From positions 1 to 36,818 of the IMG/VR virus record IMGVR_UViG_3300021356_000064: 36,818 nucleotides of DNA; one strand, given 5' to 3'. This stretch comes from a virus. Position 1 is the first letter of the stretch. Every line of letters begins with the position of its first letter. Below are positions 21,256 to 30,766 of this stretch, one piece after another. Under the pieces are notes generated by a model. That model ran no database searches, had not been told where the DNA came from, and saw only the letters and a program-made list of their open reading frames with translations. The position numbers and the translations under genes are program-made.

Positions 21256-23742
21256 TTATTGATGGGTATGTCTAGGTCTTCTCATGCTACCCATACCAGT
21301 ACCATCTCCAATTGAACCGATGTTTCCGCTGTTACCGAACGGACTATTTTGTGTACCAAAGACTTCACCAGTACGAAGATCTGCCCAATAAGCACCCTTC
21401 GAACTCGATTGTCCCGTCTGAGTCATAAACCAGTTTCCATAGTTTGCATATGGTTCAAAATAATTATTCTTTAGTCTATAATTATTATTTACACGATTTG
21501 GATCGAGGTCTCTCCTGTTCTCATAAGAGTCAGAGTGACAACGACCAGATACTCCAGCATCATATCCACCAAAGTACCATTCACCTTGATTTCCATAAGG
21601 TCTAGAAGCAAAGCTGCTGTTGTATCTATATATCGCAACACTAATATAGGAACTATTGTGACCTTGATTGGAGCAGGTCATCATAACGTTAGTCGCGTTA
21701 GAGTTATTATTAACTTTAACATTTTGGAAAGTATTTTGATTACTAGTGTTATTACTGCTATTACTCAAATTGTAATAACCATTATAACCACAAGCGTATA
21801 ATGTATTATTAGTAATAGAACTTCCTCTAGTCATATAAGAGAAAACATGACTATTTCCACCGCAAGTCCAGAAGTCTACACAATCAGTAAATGCTGTTCC
21901 TTGTCCAGAACCCTGATTACCAGTTGATGTAACTGGGTTAGATGCACCACTATATCCAGAAGTACGAACTCGAATCGGAACATAACAATTTCTAGTATGA
22001 TTATGTCCTAAGTTTCCATAACCATTATAACCCCATGTATATGCACTACCATCTCCTCTTACGAGAGCATTGAAACCATGAGAACCAGAACCATTAAGAC
22101 TAAATTTCTTAACTCTCTGGTTTGTTCCTGTTAGGGTTCCAAATGAGTTTGCATCAACCCTGTTTCCACTCAATGATCTTTGCTGAGAAGTATTACCACT
22201 ACCACACTGACCATATCCATTATATCCAGAACAATATAAATGTCCTTTATCAGTTAGGACCATCAGGTATCCATACTGACAACCTGTTGCCCAAATCTCT
22301 ACAACTCTACCATAAACTGAAGAGTTTAGAGATATCTGAGTAGGTTGACTTCTATTAGAAGTATCATTATGACCTAATTGACCATAACCATTATACCCCC
22401 AACTGTAAATACTTCTATTACCATTTGTTTCTTCAATTAGAGCATAGTTTGCACAAGATTGATCATTATTTCCACCATCAGTAGATGCAATGCGAATTGC
22501 TTTCTTACCTCTTAATACAGTTGTACCTGACTTATTAATATTTGCATATCCACATCTTAATGGACACTCCATTGTTCCTGTCCAGTTAGCACCAGACTGT
22601 CCGTGCCCATTATAACCACAATAATGAACTTCTCCATTATTGAATAGAACTAAAGTATTTCTTCCTCCAGATTCAACCTGAATAATTTTAGGATATTCTC
22701 CATCAGGAGTTGGTAACAATCCATCAATATAGTCAAGGTTAACAAAATTACCTTCTGAGAAGTTATTAGAATTACCGTCTCCGCTAGTAGATACGCAACC
22801 AGAACGATATTCATTTTCGCCCTGACTTACAAACATATATCGACGATTGATATATCTGTAATTATATCGAACTTGATGAGTTCCATAAGTCTTAGCAGGA
22901 CCAATACTGTCTCCCATACCTACAAGAACACTTGTTCCCGTAGCGCCTGCTGAACTATTAGTTGTTACATAAGTTGAGAAGGATGGATTAGAACCACCAG
23001 ATCTTCCAGTATATCCAGAAACACTACTGTCAATCTGAATCGTTGGGGAACCTGTATAACCTTCTCCAGGATTAACGATTTCACATAAGAAAATTTGACC
23101 AGAACTATTGATATGTGCTACACCTTCAAAACCTGAACCGCCGCCACCTGATGCAGTCAGGCGAATCATTCCTGTTTTTGGACTTCCAGTCTTACCATTA
23201 ACCTTATTGGTAGTCAACCAACCAGAACCTTGAGTACTAAGTCTTAAAGTATTAATTGTACCGATCTTTGACTGAGATCTGGCATTCCAAAGAGGTTTGT
23301 AAGGAGGTACAAAACCATCATTAACAGCACCTAAAAATGCATATCTCTTATGACATGCACCTGTCGAAAGACGATGCCATTGCGTAGAATATGCACTGTT
23401 TGTTGGATTGTAATTACTATTTGCTTGCTTACAGATGTAAGTCGATACATCATAATACTTCCAGACAGCGTTATACGCATACTCATGAATGTAACTAACA
23501 ATATCATTAACTTGATATTGTGTACTGCTACTCCAAAGTCCTCTCTCCCTAGTCAGACCAGACAACTTTGTCCAGTTTCCAGAGATACCAGGAATGTGTG
23601 CGCCAGAGGAATTATTAGCGTTTGCTTTATAAGTTCCACCAACGTAACTTACGATATCGTCAGTGTAATAAGATTCAGAGGTGGTATATTCACCTCTGAC
23701 GTTATATCTAACTTTCCCAAGTTCGTTAACTGTTACTGCCAT
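21256..23742 (-). CDS. RCC1-propeller tail fibre / adhesin (828 aa)
   Basis: The N-terminus has two CBM-like modules: VRGEYTTSESYYTDDIVSYV with GGTYKA (15-40) and RGLWSSSTQYQVNDIVSYIH (67-86), then STYICKQ. Blades of the RCC1 propeller include NNGEVHYCGYNGHGQSG, RSIYSWGYNGYGQLG, KGHLYCSGYNGYGQCG, DGSAYTWGYNGYGNLG and NTLYACGYNGYYNL. These are the most regular blades of the three proteins. A Gly/Ser insert (about 200-265) separates modules and propeller. The start lies one base before the stop of the collagen-like gene, so it is in the same unit; a TATAAATA box at 23938-23945 is 195 nt upstream. Confidence 0.8.
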   Translation of the reverse strand: MAVTVNELGKVRYNVRGEYTTSESYYTDDIVSYVGGTYKANANNSSGAHIPGISGNWTKLSGLTRERGLWSSSTQYQVNDIVSYIHEYAYNAVWKYYDVSTYICKQANSNYNPTNSAYSTQWHRLSTGACHKRYAFLGAVNDGFVPPYKPLWNARSQSKIGTINTLRLSTQGSGWLTTNKVNGKTGSPKTGMIRLTASGGGGSGFEGVAHINSSGQIFLCEIVNPGEGYTGSPTIQIDSSVSGYTGRSGGSNPSFSTYVTTNSSAGATGTSVLVGMGDSIGPAKTYGTHQVRYNYRYINRRYMFVSQGENEYRSGCVSTSGDGNSNNFSEGNFVNLDYIDGLLPTPDGEYPKIIQVESGGRNTLVLFNNGEVHYCGYNGHGQSGANWTGTMECPLRCGYANINKSGTTVLRGKKAIRIASTDGGNNDQSCANYALIEETNGNRSIYSWGYNGYGQLGHNDTSNRSQPTQISLNSSVYGRVVEIWATGCQYGYLMVLTDKGHLYCSGYNGYGQCGSGNTSQQRSLSGNRVDANSFGTLTGTNQRVKKFSLNGSGSHGFNALVRGDGSAYTWGYNGYGNLGHNHTRNCYVPIRVRTSGYSGASNPVTSTGNQGSGQGTAFTDCVDFWTCGGNSHVFSYMTRGSSITNNTLYACGYNGYYNLSNSSNNTSNQNTFQNVKVNNNSNATNVMMTCSNQGHNSSYISVAIYRYNSSFASRPYGNQGEWYFGGYDAGVSGRCHSDSYENRRDLDPNRVNNNYRLKNNYFEPYANYGNWFMTQTGQSSSKGAYWADLRTGEVFGTQNSPFGNSGNIGSIGDGTGMGSMRRPRHTHQ

Positions 23743-23743
23743 T

Positions 23744-26700
23744 TTATACTGCTGTTGTTACTACAAGATGTCCAGTGGAATTAATACTCATTGATAAAGA
23801 TCCAGTCAGAGTAAATACGTCTGCGAGGATTGGAGCCTTTCTAATAGTTTCATTCGTTTCATTCGCGGTGAATGAAGAAGAACCATCAACTTCAGTCATG
23901 GTCAATTGCCCATAATCCTCAGTGTCATTCTTATCGGTATTTATAGCCAAATAGTAGTATGCTGCTGTACCGCTGTTATTGACCCAGGCGACTCCAGAAC
24001 CAGTTGAAGATAGCAACTGACCCGAAGAACCACCGCTACCGTTAACGTCAATTAGTTTCTTATCTAGTTCAAGATCCTGCTTCGTAACGACCTTACCAGC
24101 ACTCGTGATCTCCATTGCGTAGGTGCCGTTTGGAGTCGTATTCGATTCGATGTTAGTTGTATTATTAACATAGAATCTGAAAGATCCGCCAGTAGCAGTT
24201 CTACCCGCGACCAGATAGTTTGTACCGTTGTTACCCCAGCAGGAACCATTCCACCAGGTGGTGTGTCTATAATTGGAAGAATTATCCTGATAATTAACGC
24301 GAAGTGCGCCACCACCCTGATAGATGGTCATATCGTCACCTTCATTTCTGAAGACCCAAGATCCGCCGCTATTCAGGAAACCGATTCGATTACTACTATC
24401 AGCGTAAACAGATCCTCTTCGACTGGTTCCATTAGTAGCAAATCTGAGTTCCATGCTGCCAGCAGAATCTCTAAGACGCATTACTGCGTTAGATGGAGAT
24501 TCAATATGAACACCAGTTGCTTCGTTATAAAGACCTTCGCCAGCATTATAGTTACGGAACCAATCATCCGCGTAGAAGTTTGTAGCGCGAATGTTCTTAC
24601 CAGAAGACATCCAGGTATAACCGTCAAGGTTATCAGCGTCTAGACCAGATCCAGATCCATCATTACCTGCGTGCCAGACGGTGCTTCCGCGCCATGTTAA
24701 TGCATTAGCACCGCTACCAACAACAAGTTGGTTGGTACTATCATTACCACCCCTACGAATGTAAACGTTGTTACCGCCAGTAGCAGAGATATAAGTATGA
24801 GAATCAGCACTCATAATCATATACTCAGAACTGCTCTGAGAAGAATGATAGAGACCCTTATAGGAACTACCTCCAGACCAATCACCAATTCTGGCACCAT
24901 TCATCGTTAGATGATTAGCACTGAAGTTAGCAGTTAACTTCGAACCTGCTTTTGGTGTCTGGTTGCTTCCAGTTGCACCAACCATGACTGGGAGCAAGGT
25001 TGACGTTGAGGTATCGTTGGTTGCATTGATCGCTGTAGAAGGACCAGTATTACCCTGAACACCTAGATTACCTTGAGTTCCCTGGCGACCTTGAGTGCCT
25101 TGACGACCCTGAGTTCCCTGGCGACCTTGAGTGCCTTGAGTACCTTGAGTACCCTGAGAACTTGAAGGTCCAAAGTATGCATAAACTCCAAAACCAGAAG
25201 TATTGATCGATGCATCAAGATATAACGCGCTACCAGGAGAACGAGCAACTGTTCTGAGTAGAGTGCTGTTCTTATAGTATCTGACATTAGCACCATCATA
25301 TGTTACATACACAACATCAGACGTTGTGTAACTTCCATGAGTACTGATCGAAGAACCAGACTCATAGATTCTTAGACTTCCATTATTGAAGTAAATCGCA
25401 TAATCAATAGAGGAGAAACTATCATCAGTTGTTGGGTCTGAGTTCAGACCGATCATTGCCTTGCCGCTTGTAGAATCTGGTGAGGCAGCTACATATGCAC
25501 CAAGAACAAATCCTTGTTCGGAAGAGAATCCACCGTTCCAACTATTTCCACCAGCAGTCTTTTCAAAGAGGTTTGAATCGCTAGTACTTTGAGTAACGTT
25601 ACCAGAAACAACAGCCTTCCAAGCAGAAGAACCGCGAGATCCTAGAACACCCTGAATACCTTGGCGACCTTGGTTGCCTTGGCGACCCTGAGTGCCCTGA
25701 GTGCCCTGGCGACCTTGATTACCCTGTGTTCCAGTGCCTCCAGTACCTTGGATACCTTGGCGACCCTGGTTACCCTGGCGACCTTGAGTTCCTTGAGTAC
25801 CTTGCGTGCCCTGACGACCTTGGATGCCTTGCTGACCTGTCGTTCCTTGGCGACCTTGGATACCCTGTTGTCCAGTAGTTCCCTGACGACCTTGACGACC
25901 TTGAACACCTTGAGTACCAGTTGCACCTTCAGTACCTTGGCGACCTTGCGTCCCTTGAGTACCTTGATTTCCATTTAAACCGTTAGCACCCTGAGTACCA
26001 GTCGTTCCCTGAGAACCAGTTATACCTTGGCGTCCTTGGCGACCTTGTGTACCCTGTTCGCCCTGAATACCTTGGCGACCTTGTGTTCCTTGGCGACCTT
26101 GCTGACCTTGAACACCTTGCTCTCCAGTTTGACCTTGGATACCTTGAATACCCTGACGACCTTGATTACCTTGAATACCCTGAACACCTTGGGCACCTCC
26201 CTCGCCTTGGATACCCTGGATGCCTTGTTGTCCAGTAGTTCCTTGGCGTCCTTGAATACCTTGTTCACCAGTTGTTCCTTGAGTACCAGTAGAACCCTGG
26301 GCACCAGTAGTTCCTTGCAGACCTTGCTCACCTTTAATTCCTTGGAAACCTTGGCGACCTTGGCGACCCTGAACACCTTGTTCACCCTTAATACCCTGAG
26401 CACCTTGAGAACCAGTAGTTCCCTGAATACCCTGAATACCCTGCTCTCCAGTAGTACCCTGAATACCTTGATCACCCTTAGTTCCTTGGCGACCTTGCTG
26501 ACCTTGAACACCCTGAACACCTTGAGTACCCTGTGTTCCTTGGCGTCCTTGAGTTCCTTGAATACCCTGTTCGCCTTGAATACCTTGGATACCCTGACGA
26601 CCTTGCTGTCCCTGAACACCTTGGACACCTTGGCGTCCCTGCTGACCTTGGATGCCTTGAACACCCTGAATGCCTTGGACACCTTGGCGACCTTGAATAC

Positions 26701-29700
26701 CTTGCTGACCTAAATCTCCAGTTCTGCTGAAGCTGAAGATCATTCTGGTTCCAGAAGAAGGAAGCGTTGTTCCTGCTACATGAGTAACACTGATTAGATA
26801 GTATCCAGATAGAGGAGTAACAGCATCAACCTGGAAGATCATCGATACAGTTCCAGTTGGAGCTGCTTCAAGAATCGTTATATAACCCTTAACGGTACTG
26901 GAAGAATCATCCCAAGTATCGTACCAAGCAGTCTGATTTGTACCTCCATCATCTAAATTATCAATATAGAGTCTTGAGATTGATGCGGCAGTTGCATTAT
27001 TAAATCTGAAGAATCCTTGTGTTGGGTCAGTATTACTGGTTGAAGTACTGAAGAGATACTCAACACCACCTCTCTTACCATCTTGACCTTGCTCACCCTG
27101 AACACCTTGTATGCCTTGCTGACCCTGACGACCTTGAACACCCTGAGTACCCTGAGGTCCTTGAGTACCTTGGATACCCTGAGTACCCTGTGTTCCTTGA
27201 CGACCTTGAATGCCTTGGCGTCCCTGTTGACCCTGAATTCCTTGTTGACCTTGAATACCTTGCTGACCTTGGATACCCTGTTCGCCTTGAATACCTTGAA
27301 TGCCTTGGCGTCCCTGTTGACCCTGAACTCCTTGGATGCCCTGAGTACCTTGCTCTCCAGTAGTACCTTGAATACCCTGACGACCTTGGCGACCTTGAGT
27401 ACCTTGAGTACCAATACCGCCATCTGCACCAGTTTCACCCTGAATACCTTGACGACCTTGAGTACCCTGAGGACCTTGAGAACCTTGGACACCTTGAACA
27501 CCTTGCTGACCCTGGAGACCTTGAATACCTTGCTGACCTTGAAGCGCAATATCCTCAACAAGTTGCCAAGATACTCCAGTTTCAGTAGAAGAAAGAACAG
27601 AAGTTGTTGTTCCAACCTGACTTGTAGAGTCATAGAGAGGACCCTTAAGGTCTAATCCTCCAAATGAAGTAACGATTCCAGAAGTGCTAACCGTTGAAGC
27701 ATGGAATACTTCAGCAGTTGTAATTCCAAGAGTGCTGATTCCGCTGACACTCAGACCAGTTAGTTTTGGAGTTTGAGCAACAGAAACAATACCAGCGTTA
27801 ACTGTCAGGTTCGTAGCATCAAATGATGCAATACCTTTTCTACCAACTGTTGTATCAGTAGCAAAAACATGGGTATTACTTGTAATAACACCAGTGACTC
27901 TACCGTAAGAATCAACAGCAACATCAGTAACAAAAGCAGCAGCTCCAGATGTTAAGACACTCTTAGAAGTATTGACAGTTGCTAGGTCAATATCGTCAGC
28001 ATTAACAACGATTCTATCTGTTCCAGCAGTACCAACAGAAACTTCAGTTACAAGACTGTTGAACAGACCAGCACCTGCCAGGGTCTGTGTTGGAGCAGTA
28101 AACTGAGTCCATTCCAGAGCAGAAACACCAATCGCAACATTACCTCTAGTAATGTGTACCCAACCAGTGCCTCCATTGATTGTACCATCAGCGATGAAGC
28201 TGAAGTCACCAGGAGAGATCTCTGCATTGGAGTCGTAACCCGTATCTCTGGTCAACTGCCATGAAGTACTACCAGAACCAACTCTACTTACAGTGTAAAT
28301 ACCATTCTCATAAAGAGTTGTCTGATTCTTAACCAGAATTCTTTCATCAAAGGTTGCGGAAACATCATCAACCGTTAGATTAGCATTTGTTTTACCCCAA
28401 AGAATAGCGCCAACACCGCTAGTTCCATTATCATAATTACCATCTACATCTACAGTTGTAGCAGCACCTACAGACTTCTGAATCGTAATCGCAGACTGGA
28501 AGTTGTCCAGATAATTCTTTGTTACGAGTTCGTTCAGTGCGCTTGGAATCGTCTCAGTAGCAAAGAAACGATATCCATAAACATTACTAGAAACACCAAC
28601 CTCACCATTAACAGTAAGAGTTCTGCTACCAAATACGTCCGTACCAATAGCAACTTTTTGAGTGGCAGAGTCATAATTTAGACCTGCAGCACCTTCAAAA
28701 ACTCCGTTATCATTAAACTGAACTTGCTTATTACTACCAGCAGCAGTTACTGCCTCAACAGTGATTGTTGAAATATTACCAGAAGCACTAGCAGTAACAC
28801 CAGAACCAACAAAATCAAGAATGGTTATGGAACCAAGAGTTCCTTTTTGAGTTCCCTCATCCTGAATTGTAATACCAGTAATGGCGTTTGATGGAGCACC
28901 AGTCTGCCAATCAACACCAGATCCAGTAGAAACAAGAATCTGTCCGCTTGTTCCTGCCTGATTATCCTTATCGTATAGAGCTCCTTGTAATCTTACTCCA
29001 CCATCAACATCTAAATCTCTAGATGGAATAGTCGAGTTAATACCAACTCTTCCAGTATTTCCATTTACATGGAGAACATCATTTAAATTAATATCTACGT
29101 CGCCACCGTCACCAAGTTTAACGTAATCTTGTGCGCCTTCAAATGCATCAATAAGTTGCTCGCCCCCAGCAAACAACCTAATTCTATCTTCAGTATAGTG
29201 AATATAAGTATCTGAATCGCCTGTATGATAAATTGTTTGACCAACAGAAACATGATCTCCAAGAGTAGTAATACCACTAACAGTTAGTGCTCCACCAAGA
29301 GCATCACTGATATTAACACCAGCAAATGTTGCACCCTCAAGAACAGTAAGGTCAGTTACTCTGCATTCACCATAAACATCAAGTTCTGCTCTTGCTAAAC
29401 TGGTTCCAATACCAACTTTACCATCCTGAATAATAGAAAGTGCTTCTACTTGAGTTCCAGTTTGATTATCAGCAAAAACAGATAGAGACTTATTATTGCC
29501 TCCATGACTACCTTGATACTTAATATTGAATCCATAATCACCACTATTAGCAGTGATATCATCAGCAAATCCGTTTACTCTTAAGATATCAACATCTCTT
29601 TGTACAATATTAGTTCTGATTATGGAACCTGTCTGAGCTGCTGTTCCAAAATCAAATCTAACTTCATTATCATCTACGTTTAGATTATCCTTAAATGTAG

Positions 29701-30406
29701 ATGTACTCGTTACAAATAAATTTGTAGTGCTAGTAATACCAGTTACAGTAACACCCGCACCTGCTGTCTCAAATTTCTTACTATTATTATAGAACAGTTC
29801 TGCCTGAGCACCATTAATAAACTGTGCTGCAGTAGAATTATCTGCAGTGTTCTTAATTAGAACATCATTACCAAGGATCTTCAGGTCTCCACCACCGTCT
29901 TCCTTAATAATGGATTCTGCACCATTATGATAAATTTCGAATGCCTCGGCGGCACCCATTAAAATCTTATTATTATCCCCTAACGTAGCATTAGATTTAA
30001 AGTTAGCATCCCCCTCAAATGTACCAATACCAAGTACAGTAAAGTTATCAACAAATACACCACCAGTAGCAGTAAGTCCACTACTGACAGTAGATAGACC
30101 ACCACTAACATTCAGATTAGTAATTTGAGCGATTCCGCCAATTACATTATCTGCTGTAGTAGCAGTAGTAGCAGTTCCTGTAAGATTTCCTGTTACATTA
30201 CCAACCAGTGTTCCAGAGAACGTTGTTGCAGTAATAATACCAGTTACTTCTGCCCCTCCCTTGACATAGAGATCTGCAGTCGCGTTTGTAGTTCCGATTC
30301 CAACGCGAGATAGAACCTGTAGCGAAGTTAATTCTTCACTGTGACCTTGAATACCAAGACGAAGGGTATCCTGTCTGCCGCTAAGATATCTTACTGGACC
30401 TGCCAT
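23744..30406 (-). CDS. Giant collagen-like tail fibre protein (2220 aa)
   Basis: The longest gene in the window. The N-terminal ~900 residues are beta-repeat fibre sequence of the cyanophage kind (GIGTTNATADLYVKGGAEVT, many 'GIGTS/VGINS' turns, and YLDNFQSAITIQKSVGAATT). Three collagen-like G-X-Q/R/T-G blocks follow: residues encoded at about 27064-27546, 25630-26718 and 25042-25155, separated by small beta domains of about 110-165 residues. The C-terminal ~370 residues include HAGNDGSGSGLDADNLDG and end in another beta domain. Bacterial and phage collagen repeats form triple helices, so this is probably a long trimeric fibre. Gln, Arg and Thr fill the repeats; proline is scarce. The start is ATG 30406. 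It almost certainly forms part of the virion, binding role inferred. Confidence 0.85.
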   Translation of the reverse strand: MAGPVRYLSGRQDTLRLGIQGHSEELTSLQVLSRVGIGTTNATADLYVKGGAEVTGIITATTFSGTLVGNVTGNLTGTATTATTADNVIGGIAQITNLNVSGGLSTVSSGLTATGGVFVDNFTVLGIGTFEGDANFKSNATLGDNNKILMGAAEAFEIYHNGAESIIKEDGGGDLKILGNDVLIKNTADNSTAAQFINGAQAELFYNNSKKFETAGAGVTVTGITSTTNLFVTSTSTFKDNLNVDDNEVRFDFGTAAQTGSIIRTNIVQRDVDILRVNGFADDITANSGDYGFNIKYQGSHGGNNKSLSVFADNQTGTQVEALSIIQDGKVGIGTSLARAELDVYGECRVTDLTVLEGATFAGVNISDALGGALTVSGITTLGDHVSVGQTIYHTGDSDTYIHYTEDRIRLFAGGEQLIDAFEGAQDYVKLGDGGDVDINLNDVLHVNGNTGRVGINSTIPSRDLDVDGGVRLQGALYDKDNQAGTSGQILVSTGSGVDWQTGAPSNAITGITIQDEGTQKGTLGSITILDFVGSGVTASASGNISTITVEAVTAAGSNKQVQFNDNGVFEGAAGLNYDSATQKVAIGTDVFGSRTLTVNGEVGVSSNVYGYRFFATETIPSALNELVTKNYLDNFQSAITIQKSVGAATTVDVDGNYDNGTSGVGAILWGKTNANLTVDDVSATFDERILVKNQTTLYENGIYTVSRVGSGSTSWQLTRDTGYDSNAEISPGDFSFIADGTINGGTGWVHITRGNVAIGVSALEWTQFTAPTQTLAGAGLFNSLVTEVSVGTAGTDRIVVNADDIDLATVNTSKSVLTSGAAAFVTDVAVDSYGRVTGVITSNTHVFATDTTVGRKGIASFDATNLTVNAGIVSVAQTPKLTGLSVSGISTLGITTAEVFHASTVSTSGIVTSFGGLDLKGPLYDSTSQVGTTTSVLSSTETGVSWQLVEDIALQGQQGIQGLQGQQGVQGVQGSQGPQGTQGRQGIQGETGADGGIGTQGTQGRQGRQGIQGTTGEQGTQGIQGVQGQQGRQGIQGIQGEQGIQGQQGIQGQQGIQGQQGRQGIQGRQGTQGTQGIQGTQGPQGTQGVQGRQGQQGIQGVQGEQGQDGKRGGVEYLFSTSTSNTDPTQGFFRFNNATAASISRLYIDNLDDGGTNQTAWYDTWDDSSSTVKGYITILEAAPTGTVSMIFQVDAVTPLSGYYLISVTHVAGTTLPSSGTRMIFSFSRTGDLGQQGIQGRQGVQGIQGVQGIQGQQGRQGVQGVQGQQGRQGIQGIQGEQGIQGTQGRQGTQGTQGVQGVQGQQGRQGTKGDQGIQGTTGEQGIQGIQGTTGSQGAQGIKGEQGVQGRQGRQGFQGIKGEQGLQGTTGAQGSTGTQGTTGEQGIQGRQGTTGQQGIQGIQGEGGAQGVQGIQGNQGRQGIQGIQGQTGEQGVQGQQGRQGTQGRQGIQGEQGTQGRQGRQGITGSQGTTGTQGANGLNGNQGTQGTQGRQGTEGATGTQGVQGRQGRQGTTGQQGIQGRQGTTGQQGIQGRQGTQGTQGTQGRQGNQGRQGIQGTGGTGTQGNQGRQGTQGTQGRQGNQGRQGIQGVLGSRGSSAWKAVVSGNVTQSTSDSNLFEKTAGGNSWNGGFSSEQGFVLGAYVAASPDSTSGKAMIGLNSDPTTDDSFSSIDYAIYFNNGSLRIYESGSSISTHGSYTTSDVVYVTYDGANVRYYKNSTLLRTVARSPGSALYLDASINTSGFGVYAYFGPSSSQGTQGTQGTQGRQGTQGRQGTQGRQGTQGNLGVQGNTGPSTAINATNDTSTSTLLPVMVGATGSNQTPKAGSKLTANFSANHLTMNGARIGDWSGGSSYKGLYHSSQSSSEYMIMSADSHTYISATGGNNVYIRRGGNDSTNQLVVGSGANALTWRGSTVWHAGNDGSGSGLDADNLDGYTWMSSGKNIRATNFYADDWFRNYNAGEGLYNEATGVHIESPSNAVMRLRDSAGSMELRFATNGTSRRGSVYADSSNRIGFLNSGGSWVFRNEGDDMTIYQGGGALRVNYQDNSSNYRHTTWWNGSCWGNNGTNYLVAGRTATGGSFRFYVNNTTNIESNTTPNGTYAMEITSAGKVVTKQDLELDKKLIDVNGSGGSSGQLLSSTGSGVAWVNNSGTAAYYYLAINTDKNDTEDYGQLTMTEVDGSSSFTANETNETIRKAPILADVFTLTGSLSMSINSTGHLVVTTAV
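23938..23945 (-). promoter_or_regulatory. TATAAATA late-type box inside the collagen fibre gene
   Basis: A perfect T4 late consensus on the minus strand lies within the last 70 codons of the 2220-aa gene, 195 nt upstream of the first RCC1 gene. It could give separate late expression of the RCC1 genes or be a chance match within the coding sequence. Confidence 0.35.
25042..25155 (-). repeat. Collagen-like repeat block 3 (C-proximal)
   Basis: About 38 codons of G-T-Q / G-R-Q repeats (GTQGTQGTQGRQG...) in the fibre gene, ending GNLGVQGNTGP. It is the shortest of three blocks. At the DNA level it is a repeated nine-base pattern. Confidence 0.85.
25630..26718 (-). repeat. Collagen-like repeat block 2 (central, about 360 codons)
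   Basis: The longest uninterrupted G-X-Y block, starting GDLGQQGIQGRQG and ending GVLGSRGSS. X and Y are mostly I/T/V/R and Q. It contains X-K-G triplets such as GIKGEQG. The DNA consists of near-identical nine- and eighteen-base units (complement of CCTTGGCGA/CCTTGA), so slippage and length variation are likely. The opposite strand is also open but is not a gene. Confidence 0.85.
27064..27546 (-). repeat. Collagen-like repeat block 1 (N-proximal, about 160 codons)
   Basis: Begins LQGQQGIQGLQGQQGVQG and ends QGEQGQDGKRGG. One short non-perfect turn, ETGADGGIGTQG, lies inside. The block separates the N-terminal fibre region from a 130-residue globular insert encoded at about 26720-27063. Confidence 0.85.
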
Positions 30407-30420
30407 TTGATTTTATAGAA

Positions 30421-30762
30421 TTAGAGGTTGGACGTTTCTAGAATGCTGGTTAAAAACTTTAGATCAGTAGCATTACTTCCATTTGTAACCAGAGAGTCAC
30501 CTGTTTCCAATACCAATTTACCAGCCAAAAGATTTACGGTATCATTAGCTGGTACAGGAATCGCAGAAATTAGGGGTACATCAGACCCATCTCTACGAAA
30601 CTGAAGTGTTACCGTTTGTGTTGATGATCCAGTGTTTGTACACTGTGCCAGAAGAACAACTCCAGTGTATCCAACTGGAGCAGTGTATACTACGACTTCC
30701 GATGTTGCTACTGTTTGAGTAACTGTTTGAAAGGCGTTTACCGCCGCTTGTGCTGCCGCCAT
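30421..30762 (-). CDS. Small conserved virion-type protein (113 aa)
   Basis: A single beta-sandwich-like domain starting MAAAQAAVNAFQTVTQTVAT, followed by VVVYTAPVGYTGVVLLAQCT. It then has TQTVTLQFRRDGSDVPLISA and a C-terminal KFLTSILETSNL. Proteins of this pattern are common between fibre genes of cyanomyoviruses; they are usually called structural, without an exact role. A GGAGGAG ribosome site precedes the start. Its end is 14 nt before the start of the giant fibre, and it follows the 853-aa fibre after four bases. Confidence 0.7.
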   Translation of the reverse strand: MAAAQAAVNAFQTVTQTVATSEVVVYTAPVGYTGVVLLAQCTNTGSSTQTVTLQFRRDGSDVPLISAIPVPANDTVNLLAGKLVLETGDSLVTNGSNATDLKFLTSILETSNL

Positions 30763-30766
30763 TTTA

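Noticed and set aside
25661-27655. Long open frames on the plus strand in the collagen-like region (e.g. 26027-26713, Thr/Leu-rich)
   Set aside because: They are the reverse reading of the G-X-Q repeats and give low-complexity TL/NTL repeats; no ribosome site or promoter.
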